A stretch of DNA of 53,995 bases from Fragilaria crotonensis (taxonomy: Eukaryota; Bacillariophyta; Fragilariophyceae; Fragilariales; Fragilariaceae): NCBI GenBank assembly GCA_022925895.1, contig JAKSYS010000421.1, forward strand, positions 1-53,995. The letters run 5' to 3'. Made by a program: the position numbers and the translations under genes. A model generated the notes under the pieces. That model saw only the letters and a program-made list of their open reading frames with translations, had not been told where the DNA came from and ran no database searches. Shown piece after piece: positions 44,305 through 53,995 of the stretch (position 1 is its first letter; each line of letters begins with the position of its first letter).

Positions 44305-45419
44305 TTCAAGTACGCAACCCATGGGTATCCCTTGGCAACATCATATTTCACACGGCAACAATTAGACAATATTCAGCGGAAAGCAATGTCAATTATTTTT
44401 GCAAAGTGTGGGTACAATCGGAATACTAAACGTGATATCCTTTATGGTCCCTTGGAACTTGGAGGTGCCAACTTCCGACGACTGTACGATCAACAAGGCA
44501 TTGGACAAGTTCAATTGTTTCATGCGGCATTGGAGGCAGCAATCTACAGCAGGTCGCTTACTGCGGTGCGTGGTTTCCTGGGCACAATACTGCGCTGGCA
44601 CATCAACACCGATACTTGAGGACGTGCATCAAGATATGCCACACCTCGAATCGAAATGGTTATGCTCGTTGCGGGAGTATTTGGCGTATATCAATGCCGG
44701 ACTACAATTGGACGCCACCGGAGTTGCACCGTTGGAACGCCAATACGACGAATTTATTATGGATCGCATCATCGCGTCTCGATTGTTCACGAAGAAGGAT
44801 ATCAGACGTTTGAATTATTGTCGGATGTATTTAGGGGCATTAACTCTTTCTGATTTAACGACGGCAACGGGCAGATCATTAGACAAGACAAAGCTTAACG
44901 GAGCGATATCTTTAATAAGCAGCGTCTCCAAATGGCTCACAGTCAATCAAGAAATTCCAGGACAAGCAGAGTGGGCACTGTGGAAGAAAGCAAATGCTAT
45001 TTGGAGTAATCCCGATGGAACTTTAAAACAACCTCTGGGCGAGTGGTATCTCTCTATTACAAACAGTCGACTCATCCACTTTGCATACCTTCACGCAAAC
45101 ACTTTGTATGTGCGAACGTCAGACGGAGATTATATAACTAATATTCGAACACAGATGAATCAATTCACAGAACAGGGAACCGTGATTCCGAGAGCTCAAA
45201 TACATCCCAAGGCGACGCCTGTTGAGGTACAAGGATTGGATAATAATCAGTGGATTTTGACCCATCGCGCGACGTCGCTTCAAGTATCATTAGCACAGCC
45301 ATTACCCAGAACGTTCGGCGAATACATTCTCAGCCTGGATCCATGGGAAGTCGATTTACTTCGACACACTGAATTGATCCATGAACCGCATACTAGTTGC
45401 GTCGCACTTCAAAACGGCT

Positions 45420-45900
45420 TCAGAGCAGGGAGCGATGGATCGGAAAAATTTGGGACCAACGGGACATTCGGTTGGGTAATCCGGAACTTGGAGGGTCATC
45501 GCGTTGCATCAGGCATGGGACCATCCAGAGGATTGGTAATGTATTCATATCGAGCGGAATGCAGCGGAATGCTGGCAATCTTACGTTTTTTTGATCCGTA
45601 TTGCCGCATACACAGATCTCTTCTGCACATGGGCTGGTACTGTTGGAACAGACAGTCAAAGTATGCTCGATACGCTTTTTTGGGCGCGATATAACCTCAC
45701 AAAATACTATGCATGAAGCACGGTCACTTCCAGACGATTTACCACCACTTGATCCAATGATACCGGAATGGGACTTATTGACAGAAATTCGAAACACATT
45801 GCGAGGATTGCCATTTGTACAACTGGTGTATGTTAAGGGTCATCAAGATAATGACAAAAGTTATAGACAACTCAACCAGATGGCACAAATGAACGTCGAC
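45420..45900 (+). pseudogene. RNase H domain of LINE D
   Basis: RAGSDGSEKFGTNGTFGWVI gives the first catalytic Asp, YRAECSGM the Glu, and GTDSQSMLDTLFWAR (about 45648, in another frame) the next Asp. KGHQDN near 45835 and NVDADHMAG near 45893 complete the pattern. The order matches LINE A at 10437-10905. One frameshift lies between the Glu and the third acidic residue. Confidence 0.85.
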
Positions 45901-46824
45901 GCTGATCACATGGCCGGACGGTATCAAACAGCACTTGGTCGGGCTCACCCGTTTGCATTGATGTCACCAACCACCGGTACTCACCTAATCTATCCAGAAG
46001 GTACGTTGACTGCGCGATATGTCACGAACATTCGACGACGGGCAACGAGTTCCCAGCTACAACAATATATCAAGCACAAATATGGATTCGAAGACAATGT
46101 CATGCAGTCGATCAATTGGAGCGCACACGGGAAGTCCATGCAATTGTTTATCAAGAAAAGAGTTCATATCACAAAAATGGTTCACGAGTGCTTACCGACA
46201 TTGGGACGGTTAAATTGATTTGATAAAGGACATCGTACATGCCCGTGTTGTCCTTGTTTGACAGAGGTTCGCGACCACGTTATGAAATGCGGAGCTGCGA
46301 GTCGACAGCGGTGGCGAGATAAGTTTCTTCAAGAAATCAATATGTTTCATGACAAGGCAGAGACATATCCATTGCTACGCCACTTATGGAACGAGGCTAT
46401 CCAAGAGTGGATGCGCACTGATGAACCCGATATTTTGGTATCCCCAGTGTTGTATCATACCGATGTTTGCGAAGTTATTATACAACAAAACCGAATTGGA
46501 TGGCGACAGCTTATAAACGGACGTTTCGGCACAACATGGAGTCTGATACAAGAGGAGTATTATCGACGGCTGCGTCAGCAAACGGGCACGGCGGATCGTC
46601 GGAGCGGAGAGACATGGCAGAAACAGTTTATCGCGAAAATATGGAAGCAGTGGGAGAAGCTATGGAAATTACGAAATGAGGAAGTGCATGGGCGAGACAT
46701 AGAGACACGAGCGCAAGCAGAACGTCATGAGATCCAACGGGAATTACGGGAGGTATATAACAATCGGAATCAGATGGAGCCTCGCATACAAGAATTACTT
46801 TATCGAGAAGAACATTAGCATATG

Positions 46825-46959
46825 CAACGCCCTTTATGGGTCACTCGCAATTGGTTAGCTACAAATGCACCAGTGTTCAGAGAAAGTATGCGACGGGCAC
46901 GAACGAATGCTACTACAGGTGTGCGGTCTATACGGTCGTATTTTGATCCCATACGGTAG
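46825..46959 (+). other. C-terminal tail of LINE D ORF2 with degenerate PIP-like motif
   Basis: After the in-frame TAG at 46816-46818 the same frame continues to a stop at 46957-46959. It encodes a Trp-Leu segment, a MRRAR basic patch, and VRSIRSYF a few residues from the end. The layout parallels LINE A (WL, MRKARA, then QTRMTDFF). The hydrophobic and aromatic PIP positions are kept but the Gln is not. Confidence 0.55.
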
Positions 46960-47805
46960 GTTACAGCGGTGGAATGGAATTTACTGGACGTGATCCTACA
47001 GGGATTATGTCGAGTCGTGCGAGTCGACCTTCTAAGTCCTCCGCGTACCTACAGGTCAAGATGGATACTGGGGCACAAGAGACAGTACACCGGTAACTTA
47101 TAATATATGTTGATTCGATTCACTCCTTTTCTACTACGTCTGACACATGCACCGCTTTGCAAAAAGGTTCTATCATGACGTAGTAGTGGCCATCAGTGGT
47201 CCACAGATCATGTGCCAACAATACTTCTGTTGCTGGACTACAGAAAAGGAACAAGACAGATTTTGTCCGTGAGTTACACAAAGCCATCAGGTTACGTGAA
47301 GGCTGCCTTTACCGATGGAAACCAGTTACTGAGAAGTGATCAGTTACCAGTTACTCATCAAAAGGGCAGCAGGACGACACACCGTTCACTCTTTTGGCTC
47401 TAGCCTTTATCTTCGGACCGTACATCCAAGGCCTATCGCTAGCGAAGCCATCAAGCAGTTTTATTTTCCCCACCCACCATCCCTTTTCTTTCCTCCGCGA
47501 GTGGTGCTTCTCCCGGAGGGGGGTTTCGAGTTCAAAGTCCGAGTTATAAGTTCGAGCGATATAACTCGGACTTGGAAGTCACTATTTTGGACCGATCGAT
47601 CGAGCGTGACGCTTCTGGGAAGCGACTCACTCGAGCAGGTACATTTCCTCCCGACATCATTCCCGCTCGGCCGTTGACTTAGGTCCGACGAGATGGAATG
47701 GAAGTGGGACTCAAGGAGAACAACCCTTTCGGCTCAGGACAAGAACTTTCGCGAACCCATGCGTCGATGCATGCCCTGAGGAGGGATAGATACAGAACGG
47801 TACTA
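46960..47805. other. Spacer between LINE D and LINE C, with a perfect hairpin
   Basis: There is no gene. It probably includes the LINE D 3' untranslated region at its left end. A perfect 14-bp inverted repeat, AAGTCCGAGTTATA at 47535-47548 with its complement at 47560-47573 and an 11-base loop, lies 230 bp upstream of LINE C. It is not followed by a T tract and has no assigned role. Confidence 0.5.
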
Positions 47806-47899
47806 CACAATTTTCTAGTTCAGTTTTCCGCAAGTGCGTTCCGTCCGTCGACCGTATTTGCGTACACCGAATAGGAAGTTGTCGCGTATCAACACCACC
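47806..47899 (+). promoter_or_regulatory. LINE C 5' leader, conserved with LINE B
   Basis: This block aligns with 25613-25707. Conservation starts sharply at CACAATTTTCT and runs to the ORF1 start ACCACCATGACCATGAC, while upstream sequence is unrelated. It defines the 5' end of the family. Confidence 0.7.
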
Positions 47900-50842
47900 A
47901 TGACCATGACCGCTACAGCGGCTCCCCCGTCCCCTCCCGATCCAGCAGCCTACCATGACCCGAATCACCCGAAGTACGGTTTTCACACGACGGAATGGCA
48001 TGATCTGCCAATTCCAAATCATGGCCATGATTGGTTTTCGGACGAAGAGCGTTACCGCCGTGAGGCCAACGCACACTCGTACCGACAGTATGGACATCCC
48101 CAGAACTGGTTCCGTTATCTGACCCTTGGGTACTTTGTGTACGACGACTGTGCTAAGTTCGATTCCCTCTGGATGAAGCAGCTCTGATCCCATCATATGC
48201 CACCGCATGGTATGGTTCAACTTTATGTACCACGTTGATAGGAAACTCGACATCTCGAATAGACTGTCAGCGTGGGCGACGGAAGTATCCCAGCCATATC
48301 TCCAACGATTCGCCCCACAACACCTCGCTCTCAACACGATCGAAACATCCTGGAAAGACTACATTCTTGGTGATCATGATGTGATGGCCATTGACTCGAA
48401 CCAATGGACGACAGTAGGGACAAAGAAGAAAACACACCGCAGCAATTCTCCTCCGTTGATCCACGGCGGGAGCAGTCCCAACAGAGAACGTACAATTGAA
48501 CTCCATCTCGGTCGCTGGCCATCCTGGTAGCACCACAGCATCGGATCCGCACGGCAATGTTACTTTCGCTTCCACAAGCGGGAGTGTCAGCTTCACAACG
48601 ACGACGATAGCACTACTGTACCCACCGAAAAGGAAAGATCAAAGATACTTTGTTTTCCGATCGATCCACAACATCTGACACCACGGCGACAGCTGGGAAA
48701 CAATCAGCTTTACAACCTGATTTAAACGTACCTACCAACGACGGCACATATCGACTAACATTTAGGTGGAAGCCCAAAGGACCTTTTTCTGAGTATCATG
48801 AGCAATCTCCATTGTGGCTCACAGAAGTCTATTCGATGCTGTGTGACCTGTTTCCAGACGAGGATTGCTATTTCTACAGATGGGAAAGTCGCGACCTAAA
48901 AATGTCGACGTCAATTTCGACTCTTTCACCGGAGAGCTACGTGAGTTCCTGTCTCCAATTGTTACGTTCCTACCATCTACATCCCAAATCATCTTTGGCG
49001 CCCGCGTTTGTTTTGCCTCTAAGCTCCTGGCAAATGGAGAGCTAAAGAGTACACTAACAAAATGCTTTTGGACCACCACGTTCAGGTCAGCATATCTAAT
49101 TCAACCACTACAAGTGGAAGGATCGTCACCGCTGGATACATCCTTTTCAAAGCTGCACGAACGACGCACCGTCACAGATACCTACAGAGTCTCCGTCAAC
49201 AACTTCCCGCCGAAACTCCATTTTTTGACATTCTTCTTTTTCACAAAACACCCATGGAACAGAAGATCAATCATCTGGTCATTCAATGTGGTGAGAATCA
49301 CGTGTCACCATTATCCCAAGCTCTATCGGAAGTCCTGACGGGTCGCAACTCGCCATTGTATCTTTCTCGAATTGCACTCGCTAAGTTACAGCCATCACAA
49401 ATTAGCGCGTACTTTGAGATGCAGGACATCTATGCTAAATCTCTCAAGTCATTTCCCTTTTTTCCGACGTTAATCAATTTGGATAAGGTTCGAAAAGAAA
49501 TCTATGACGATGGAACCGTGATTGAAAGATCCACGAGAGAATGGGCGTCTTCAGTTTTTAAGGATACCGACGACATTGAGGCCAGATGCGAAGTGGTTAA
49601 TGGTGGTTTCGATCAAAAGGCCTACCTACTTACGCCATTTAAGTACTCGACGTTTGTGTCAGAACAGTTTAGACAGTATCGACTCCGGATTAATCCGATT
49701 GGAAGAAGAGAGGCCCGTTTTCGCGACAGTCTACCAGGTCTACCATCTGTGATCCATATTGATACATCCACCCAGCGTAATTTAGACTTATTGGAAACAA
49801 TGTTGTCTAAAGAAATGTGGCAAAAGGCACCACCGTCAGTAAGAGGACTTGATCAGCACACTGTCACCGAAGAACCAGTCAGAAAGTTGGTAAGCAACAG
49901 ACGCAGTCACCTATCCACCGCAGTGGTGAATCAGCATCCTGGTTTCCGAGAGGGGACAGCTAAAAAACTATCCGCAAACGTTGAAACACCATCTCCTCTG
50001 GATATGAGTCACGACGATCAAACTGCACAGACTCACTCCGCTACCCAGTCCCTAACAACCCCGTCAATGTTATCGTCTGCGACTTCACGCCGACTGAACG
50101 AATTAGAAGAATTATTTCGCCGACAACGAGATGACAACGTGCAGAATGCTGAGATCTCATCAAAAAATGCGACTAAATTGGCCCAAATAGAAGCCAAATT
50201 GGACGCATCGATGCAATGGATAATCTTCTCAACGACAATAGTGAAAAACTGGCTCTAACAATGGAACGCCAGCAAGATTCTCATGTTCAAATCATTGAAT
50301 TGAACATCCGGGTCACCCGTCTGATGGAGGTAATTGACCGAATGGCATCCCGAATTGAAGTTATCACACACACAATGGTTTCGAGTGAGGCCACTGGAGC
50401 GTCAGACCGTTTGAATACACAAATCGAATCCCACCAGGGTGATGGCAATCGGAGACGGTCTTTGGATGAAATGAAAGACCAACAAGAGGCAAGTACGAAC
50501 AGTTCGGCAATCTCCACAGGACTTGATCAAAGGCTCAATCAGAAAGCGTCCATAACACAACAACCTCGGTCTAGTTTGGCATCCATACAGTCCTGGTCAC
50601 CAACGAAGAAAAAATCAAGGGCACTGCACGACGATATGGAAGAAATGTCTCTTGGATCGGATGCATCGGACGGCGACTATGACACTCGATCTATCGAAAG
50701 TAAACAACGACCACAAAAGCTAGCTCCTATTCATCTTGACTCCTCCGACTTAGAGGATTCGGACGATTACTCGTCACAAATGCCCGATCTGGACGCCCAA
50801 TACAATAATCATGGTGATCCAGAGGGAGGCATGGGTGAATGA
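47900..50842 (+). pseudogene. LINE C ORF1, frameshifted
   Basis: The reading follows LINE B ORF1 throughout. The N-terminal module is at 47900-48187 (YGFHTTEWHDLPIP, WFSDEERYRREANA, NWFRYL). The linker is at 48207-48530. The central module is at about 48720-49800 (NDGTYRL, RIVTAGYILF, STREWASS, RREARFRDSLPGLPSVIHI). The coiled-coil part is at about 50080-50380, and an acidic tail ends at TGA 50840-50842. Breaks lie near 48186, 48530-48650, 48900-49060 and 50220-50260. The shared modules across a diverged copy support selection on this protein in the past. Confidence 0.85.
50839..50842 (+). promoter_or_regulatory. ATGA stop/start overlap between ORF1 and ORF2 (LINE C)
   Basis: The ORF2 ATG (50839-50841) and the ORF1 TGA (50840-50842) share three bases, as in LINE B. 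Around it the sequence is different (GGTGAATGAGTG here, AGAACCATGAGG in LINE B), so the overlap itself appears to be what is retained. Confidence 0.75.
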
Positions 50843-53800
50843 GTGTAACCCAGGTCGACGCAGCACAAAACGACATGAACGGTGGAGAAATATCGGCAGC
50901 CACAGGGAACAGCAGTTCTATTTACAAACGCGGGAGGTATACATCCCGGGGAGAAGACAGACATCCCCACATTTTTCCGTCACAGGTACTTTTGTTTCCA
51001 TCTAAGCGACCAGGGAGGATAACAAGCCGGAAATCCATCGACCCACATGCAGACTGTACATACGGAGATGCAATTATCTACAAGGATCCTCGATCAACAA
51101 GATTTATGTTTCAAAACGTGAAAGGGCTCACAATCACACAATCAGGCGACGACTTCAATTACTACCTCTCCTCAATGCTGTCGTATGCTGTCGACGTCTT
51201 TGGCATGGCAAACAAACGTCGGTTGGCAACATCAACATCCAGGCATCGTTCAGGGGCAGTATACGCCGTCAACTGAAAGTCGGAAAGGTTACGTTTGGTT
51301 CCCATCACACCAGACGGATCCTCTGGGGGCGCGAGACATTTCAAGCTGGAGGAGTTCTACAGGTCGTCCGTGGAAACCTGACCACTACTGTATTCGGTTC
51401 ACCAATACAAGACAGCACAGGTCTCGGAAGGTGGAGTGGTTTTACTTTGATCGGCAAGTCGGAACAGAAACTGAGCGTTATCACAGGCTACCGCACGTGT
51501 CGAGGATCTATTGCATCATCCCCTTTAGGCAGTTCCTATCATCGTGAATACGTTTTCTTCAAAGAACGCGGATACAAATCACCACAGCCAAGGAAGCATT
51601 TTATCGATGATCTCGCGGTTGTAATACGACATCTTCAGGACCAAGGACACTCCATACTGCTAATGATGGACGCCAATTCCGTGCTGGAGTTGGATAATCA
51701 GTTGACAGTTTTTCTCGAGTCTCACGATCTAAGAGATTTGCACTTCGATACGCCAGCATCTTCAACATATATCAATTCCGACAACAGACGAATCGATTTC
51801 ATGTTCGGATGTCCCCGTACAATGGCTGCAAGAACTCGACAGGGGACTCTATCGTACTTCGAAGGACCCCAATCGGATCATAGAGCGCTATATGTGGATC
51901 TTTGCTTATCACAACTCCTAGGAAACGAATCCTTCGACCAAGTCTTACCGACAGGACCAAACAGATGGCTACGGAGCGGGAACCCCGAGTCAGTTACCAT
52001 ATATGTGGAACAGATTCACAAATATTACGCCACGCATCGGATGAAAGAACGCATTGACCAATTGTGGGAGACTCACCAAACATTAACAAGGTCACAGGTA
52101 CGACGTTTGCTAACTGCGTGGGACGAGGATCAAGGCAGGGCAATGCGAGCGGCGGAATCTCAGCTAGCTACACCTCCAAAATTGTACAAATGGTCTCCAC
52201 GCTTACGCAATGCCGTGATATTCAGGTACTGGAAGCTCAGACTACGCGAATTAACTCATTCGGAGGACTATTCAATGACTTTTGCACGATGGGAACGACA
52301 AATTCAGTTCTTCGACTCCTCATTTACACTACCATATCGGTCCCAAGCCTTGGAGGCTCATGAAGTTCGGCGACATTTAAACAATTCCACAAAGAACTTC
52401 GTCAGGTAAAAGAAGTCAACAGAGCATCGAGTGGGATGCTATGAGGAACTACTTTCCAAATACGAGGCAGATGACAATCCGTCGACGAAGAAGGAATCGC
52501 AGCGTTTGGCCAAACAAGTAGCTCGGACAATAAAAGGAGAAGAGGACAAGCGACTGTTCGGAAAACTCCGACAGATTCTTAATCGAAGGAATTTTCCAGC
52601 TTAACGCAGATCCAAGTTCCGCGATATCCGATGTCCGACGAGCCAACTACCTCGGGTAAGGTTCACGACGTTCTTCAACAGTACCATCCAGAACAATTAG
52701 TTTGGGATACAATAATATCCAGAGCCGACATTGAAGCCCATCTTTTGCAATTTAATAGAGAGGCTTTTCGAGCGGCGGCAGAATCACCGTGTGGGAGTGG
52801 CGTGATTCATGATGCCCTCACCTTTACGAGCCTTTCAGACGAAGCGGAAGCGTGCCTGCGCGGTGAAATCCCCAATCACTGGCACGGCGACGACAATCTC
52901 TTGAGAGAATTCTTGTCCTCCTTCCAAATACCAAACTCGGTCATGGAGGCGGGTCCGATAAACCTAGAAATTACCAACTCCGATATTGTCAAAGGCTTCA
53001 AATCTTGGAAAGAGACTACAACCACTTCCCCGTCCGGACGTCACCTTGGACATAACAAGGCGCTGATCACGGACTCAATTCTATTGGAATGCCTACGAAA
53101 GTTTTTGAACATTGCAATATCCCGAGGGATAGCGATTCCCAGGTGGTGCAAAGCGGTGAATGTTATGATAGAAAAAGATCCAGGTTCCCCCAGAATCAAT
53201 CGCCTTCGTATAATCCATTTATTCGAGGCCGATTACAATTTGTTTTTAAAAATCATGTGGGGATCCAGGCTGGTTCGAAGATCGGTAGAACTCAACTTAC
53301 TACACGATGGACAACATGGATCTGTACCAGGCCGCACAACAATGGATCCGGTGATGCTAAACCAACTCACAACGGATTTATGCCGGTTACTAAAGGTAAA
53401 CTATGCTCGGTTCGATAACGACGCTTCGGCATGTTTTGACAGGATTATTGTGGCACTGGGAATGATGGCAGCTCGGAGATGCGGCATGCCAACAGAGGCG
53501 GTACGTACCCACGCGAAAGCACTTGAATTGATGACATACATGGTTAAAACAGTATATGGGATCTCGGAGGCTTCTTATCGTGGCACGGTGATGGAACCCC
53601 TCTTCGGTACAGGACAGGGGAGCGGCGCATCTCCTGCCGTTTGGCTTTCTTTAGTGGTAATTCTTCTTAACACTCTAGAGAGAGTGATACCAAACCGGAT
53701 CAGTTTTCGCTCGCCTGACGGAAATATAACCCATCAGAGACTGGTTGATGCATTTGTGGACGACACGGCGATAGGTTTGACGGATGATGGCGAGGCATCT

Positions 53801-53995
53801 TTGGATGAACTTACAAAAGCGCTTGAACGAGTAGCTCAAACATGGGAGCAATTACTACACTTTTCAGGAGGATCATTGAATTTAAAAAGTGTTCCTGGTA
53901 TGTTCTGTTTTGGGAATGGAAACAAGGCCGTCCGTGTATCCGGGAGATGGAACCAGGGGATCGGGGATAGAACTGTCCCAGGGGTCCCAAAGCTC
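50839..53995 (+). pseudogene. LINE C ORF2: endonuclease and reverse transcriptase
   Basis: It starts at ATG 50839, overlapping the ORF1 stop. The endonuclease is in several frames: FMFQNVKGL (about 51105-51130), LLMMDANS (about 51658-51680, where LINE B has GDFN), NRRIDFMFG (about 51785-51810) and SDHRALY (about 51876-51896). The RT from about 52700 carries TTSPSGRHLGHNKAL, RLRIIHLFEADYNLF, FDNDASACFDRI (about 53410-53445), GTGQGSGASPAVWL (about 53607-53648) and the catalytic FVDDT (about 53755-53769). The frame is open from about 52980 except for a few shifts. The protein would nick DNA and prime cDNA synthesis. The C-terminus lies outside the window. Confidence 0.9.

Larger units (their letters stand above)
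44305..46959 (+). mobile_element. LINE D: 5'-truncated non-LTR retrotransposon (thumb, RNase H, C-terminal finger)
   Basis: The fragment starts within the RT thumb (FTRQQLDNIQRKA, GYNRNTKRDILYGP at about 44350-44450) and keeps PILEDVH, HLESKWLCSLREYL (about 44610-44680), RNase H (45420-45900), the finger CPCCPCLTEVRDHVMKC (about 46238-46288), IGWRQL (about 46495) and the ORF2 end. Endonuclease and RT palm are absent, as expected for 5' truncation. It is broken by frameshifts near 44500-44620 and 45600-45660, stops at 46216, and an in-frame TAG at 46816. Confidence 0.88.
47806..53995 (+). mobile_element. LINE C: near-complete non-LTR retrotransposon, cut by the window end
   Basis: Its layout is the same as LINE B: 94-base leader, ORF1, ATGA overlap, ORF2 with endonuclease and RT. 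Here the RT continues through the palm to the right edge. ORF1 and ORF2 are interrupted by one-base frameshifts. The 3' part (RNase H, finger, 3' UTR) lies beyond the window. Protein similarity to the inverted part of LINE A is closer than to LINE B. Confidence 0.92.

Overview
This window is eukaryotic nuclear DNA, most probably from a diatom (stramenopile). The reasons are: a GT-AG intron, long AT-rich gene-poor spacers, Ty1/copia, Ty3/gypsy and non-LTR (LINE) retrotransposons, a KDZ/CACTA-type DNA transposon, and a secreted protein with thousands of bases of Ser-Pro-Thr repeats of the kind common in diatom extracellular proteins. The species cannot be named from sequence alone. Well over half of the window is mobile-element DNA, mostly broken by single-base indels, many of them in homopolymers.

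Layout. 1-4173 is a decayed Ty3/gypsy element (gag, protease, RT, RNase H, integrase with GPY/F tail), followed by a possible LTR remnant. 4640-7944 (-) is a decayed DDE transposase of the CACTA/Plavaka-KDZ type. 8484-11910 is a LINE (LINE A) with endonuclease-RT inverted and head-to-head with its RNase H half, as expected from twin priming. 12066-12660 (-) is another LINE 3' fragment. 12810-14267 holds three adjacent inverted-repeat elements. 16104-21371 (-) is a signal-peptide protein made of two copies of a globular module plus SPT repeats. 23968-24870 (+) is a clean 300-residue secreted protein of unknown function.

25295-37331 is a nested block: a duplicated LINE/LTR junction, then LINE B with an intact 1052-residue ORF1 and a frameshifted ORF2, whose RT is interrupted by a copia element in opposite orientation (31488-37265, two 558-bp LTRs with one visible difference, 6-bp flanking repeat). 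37782-39523 (-) is a two-exon glycosyltransferase of GT61/DUF563 type. 39524-42891 is non-coding apart from a 0.94-kb terminal-inverted-repeat element. 42892-44304 is an ORF with a pRiA4b ORF-3-like domain that runs directly into a 5'-truncated LINE (LINE D, to 46959). 47806 to the window end is LINE C, a relative of LINE B and LINE A that runs off the right edge after its FVDD RT motif.

The likely host genes are few: the SPT-repeat protein, the 300-residue secreted protein, the GT61-like enzyme and the pRiA4b ORF-3-like ORF. They show no functional link with one another. The most informative biology is in the LINE family: a very large ORF1 with a conserved central module and coiled coil, an ATGA stop/start overlap between ORF1 and ORF2 kept in two diverged copies, a conserved short 5' leader, and a perfect PCNA-interacting (PIP) motif as the last residues of one ORF2 with a degenerate one near the end of another.
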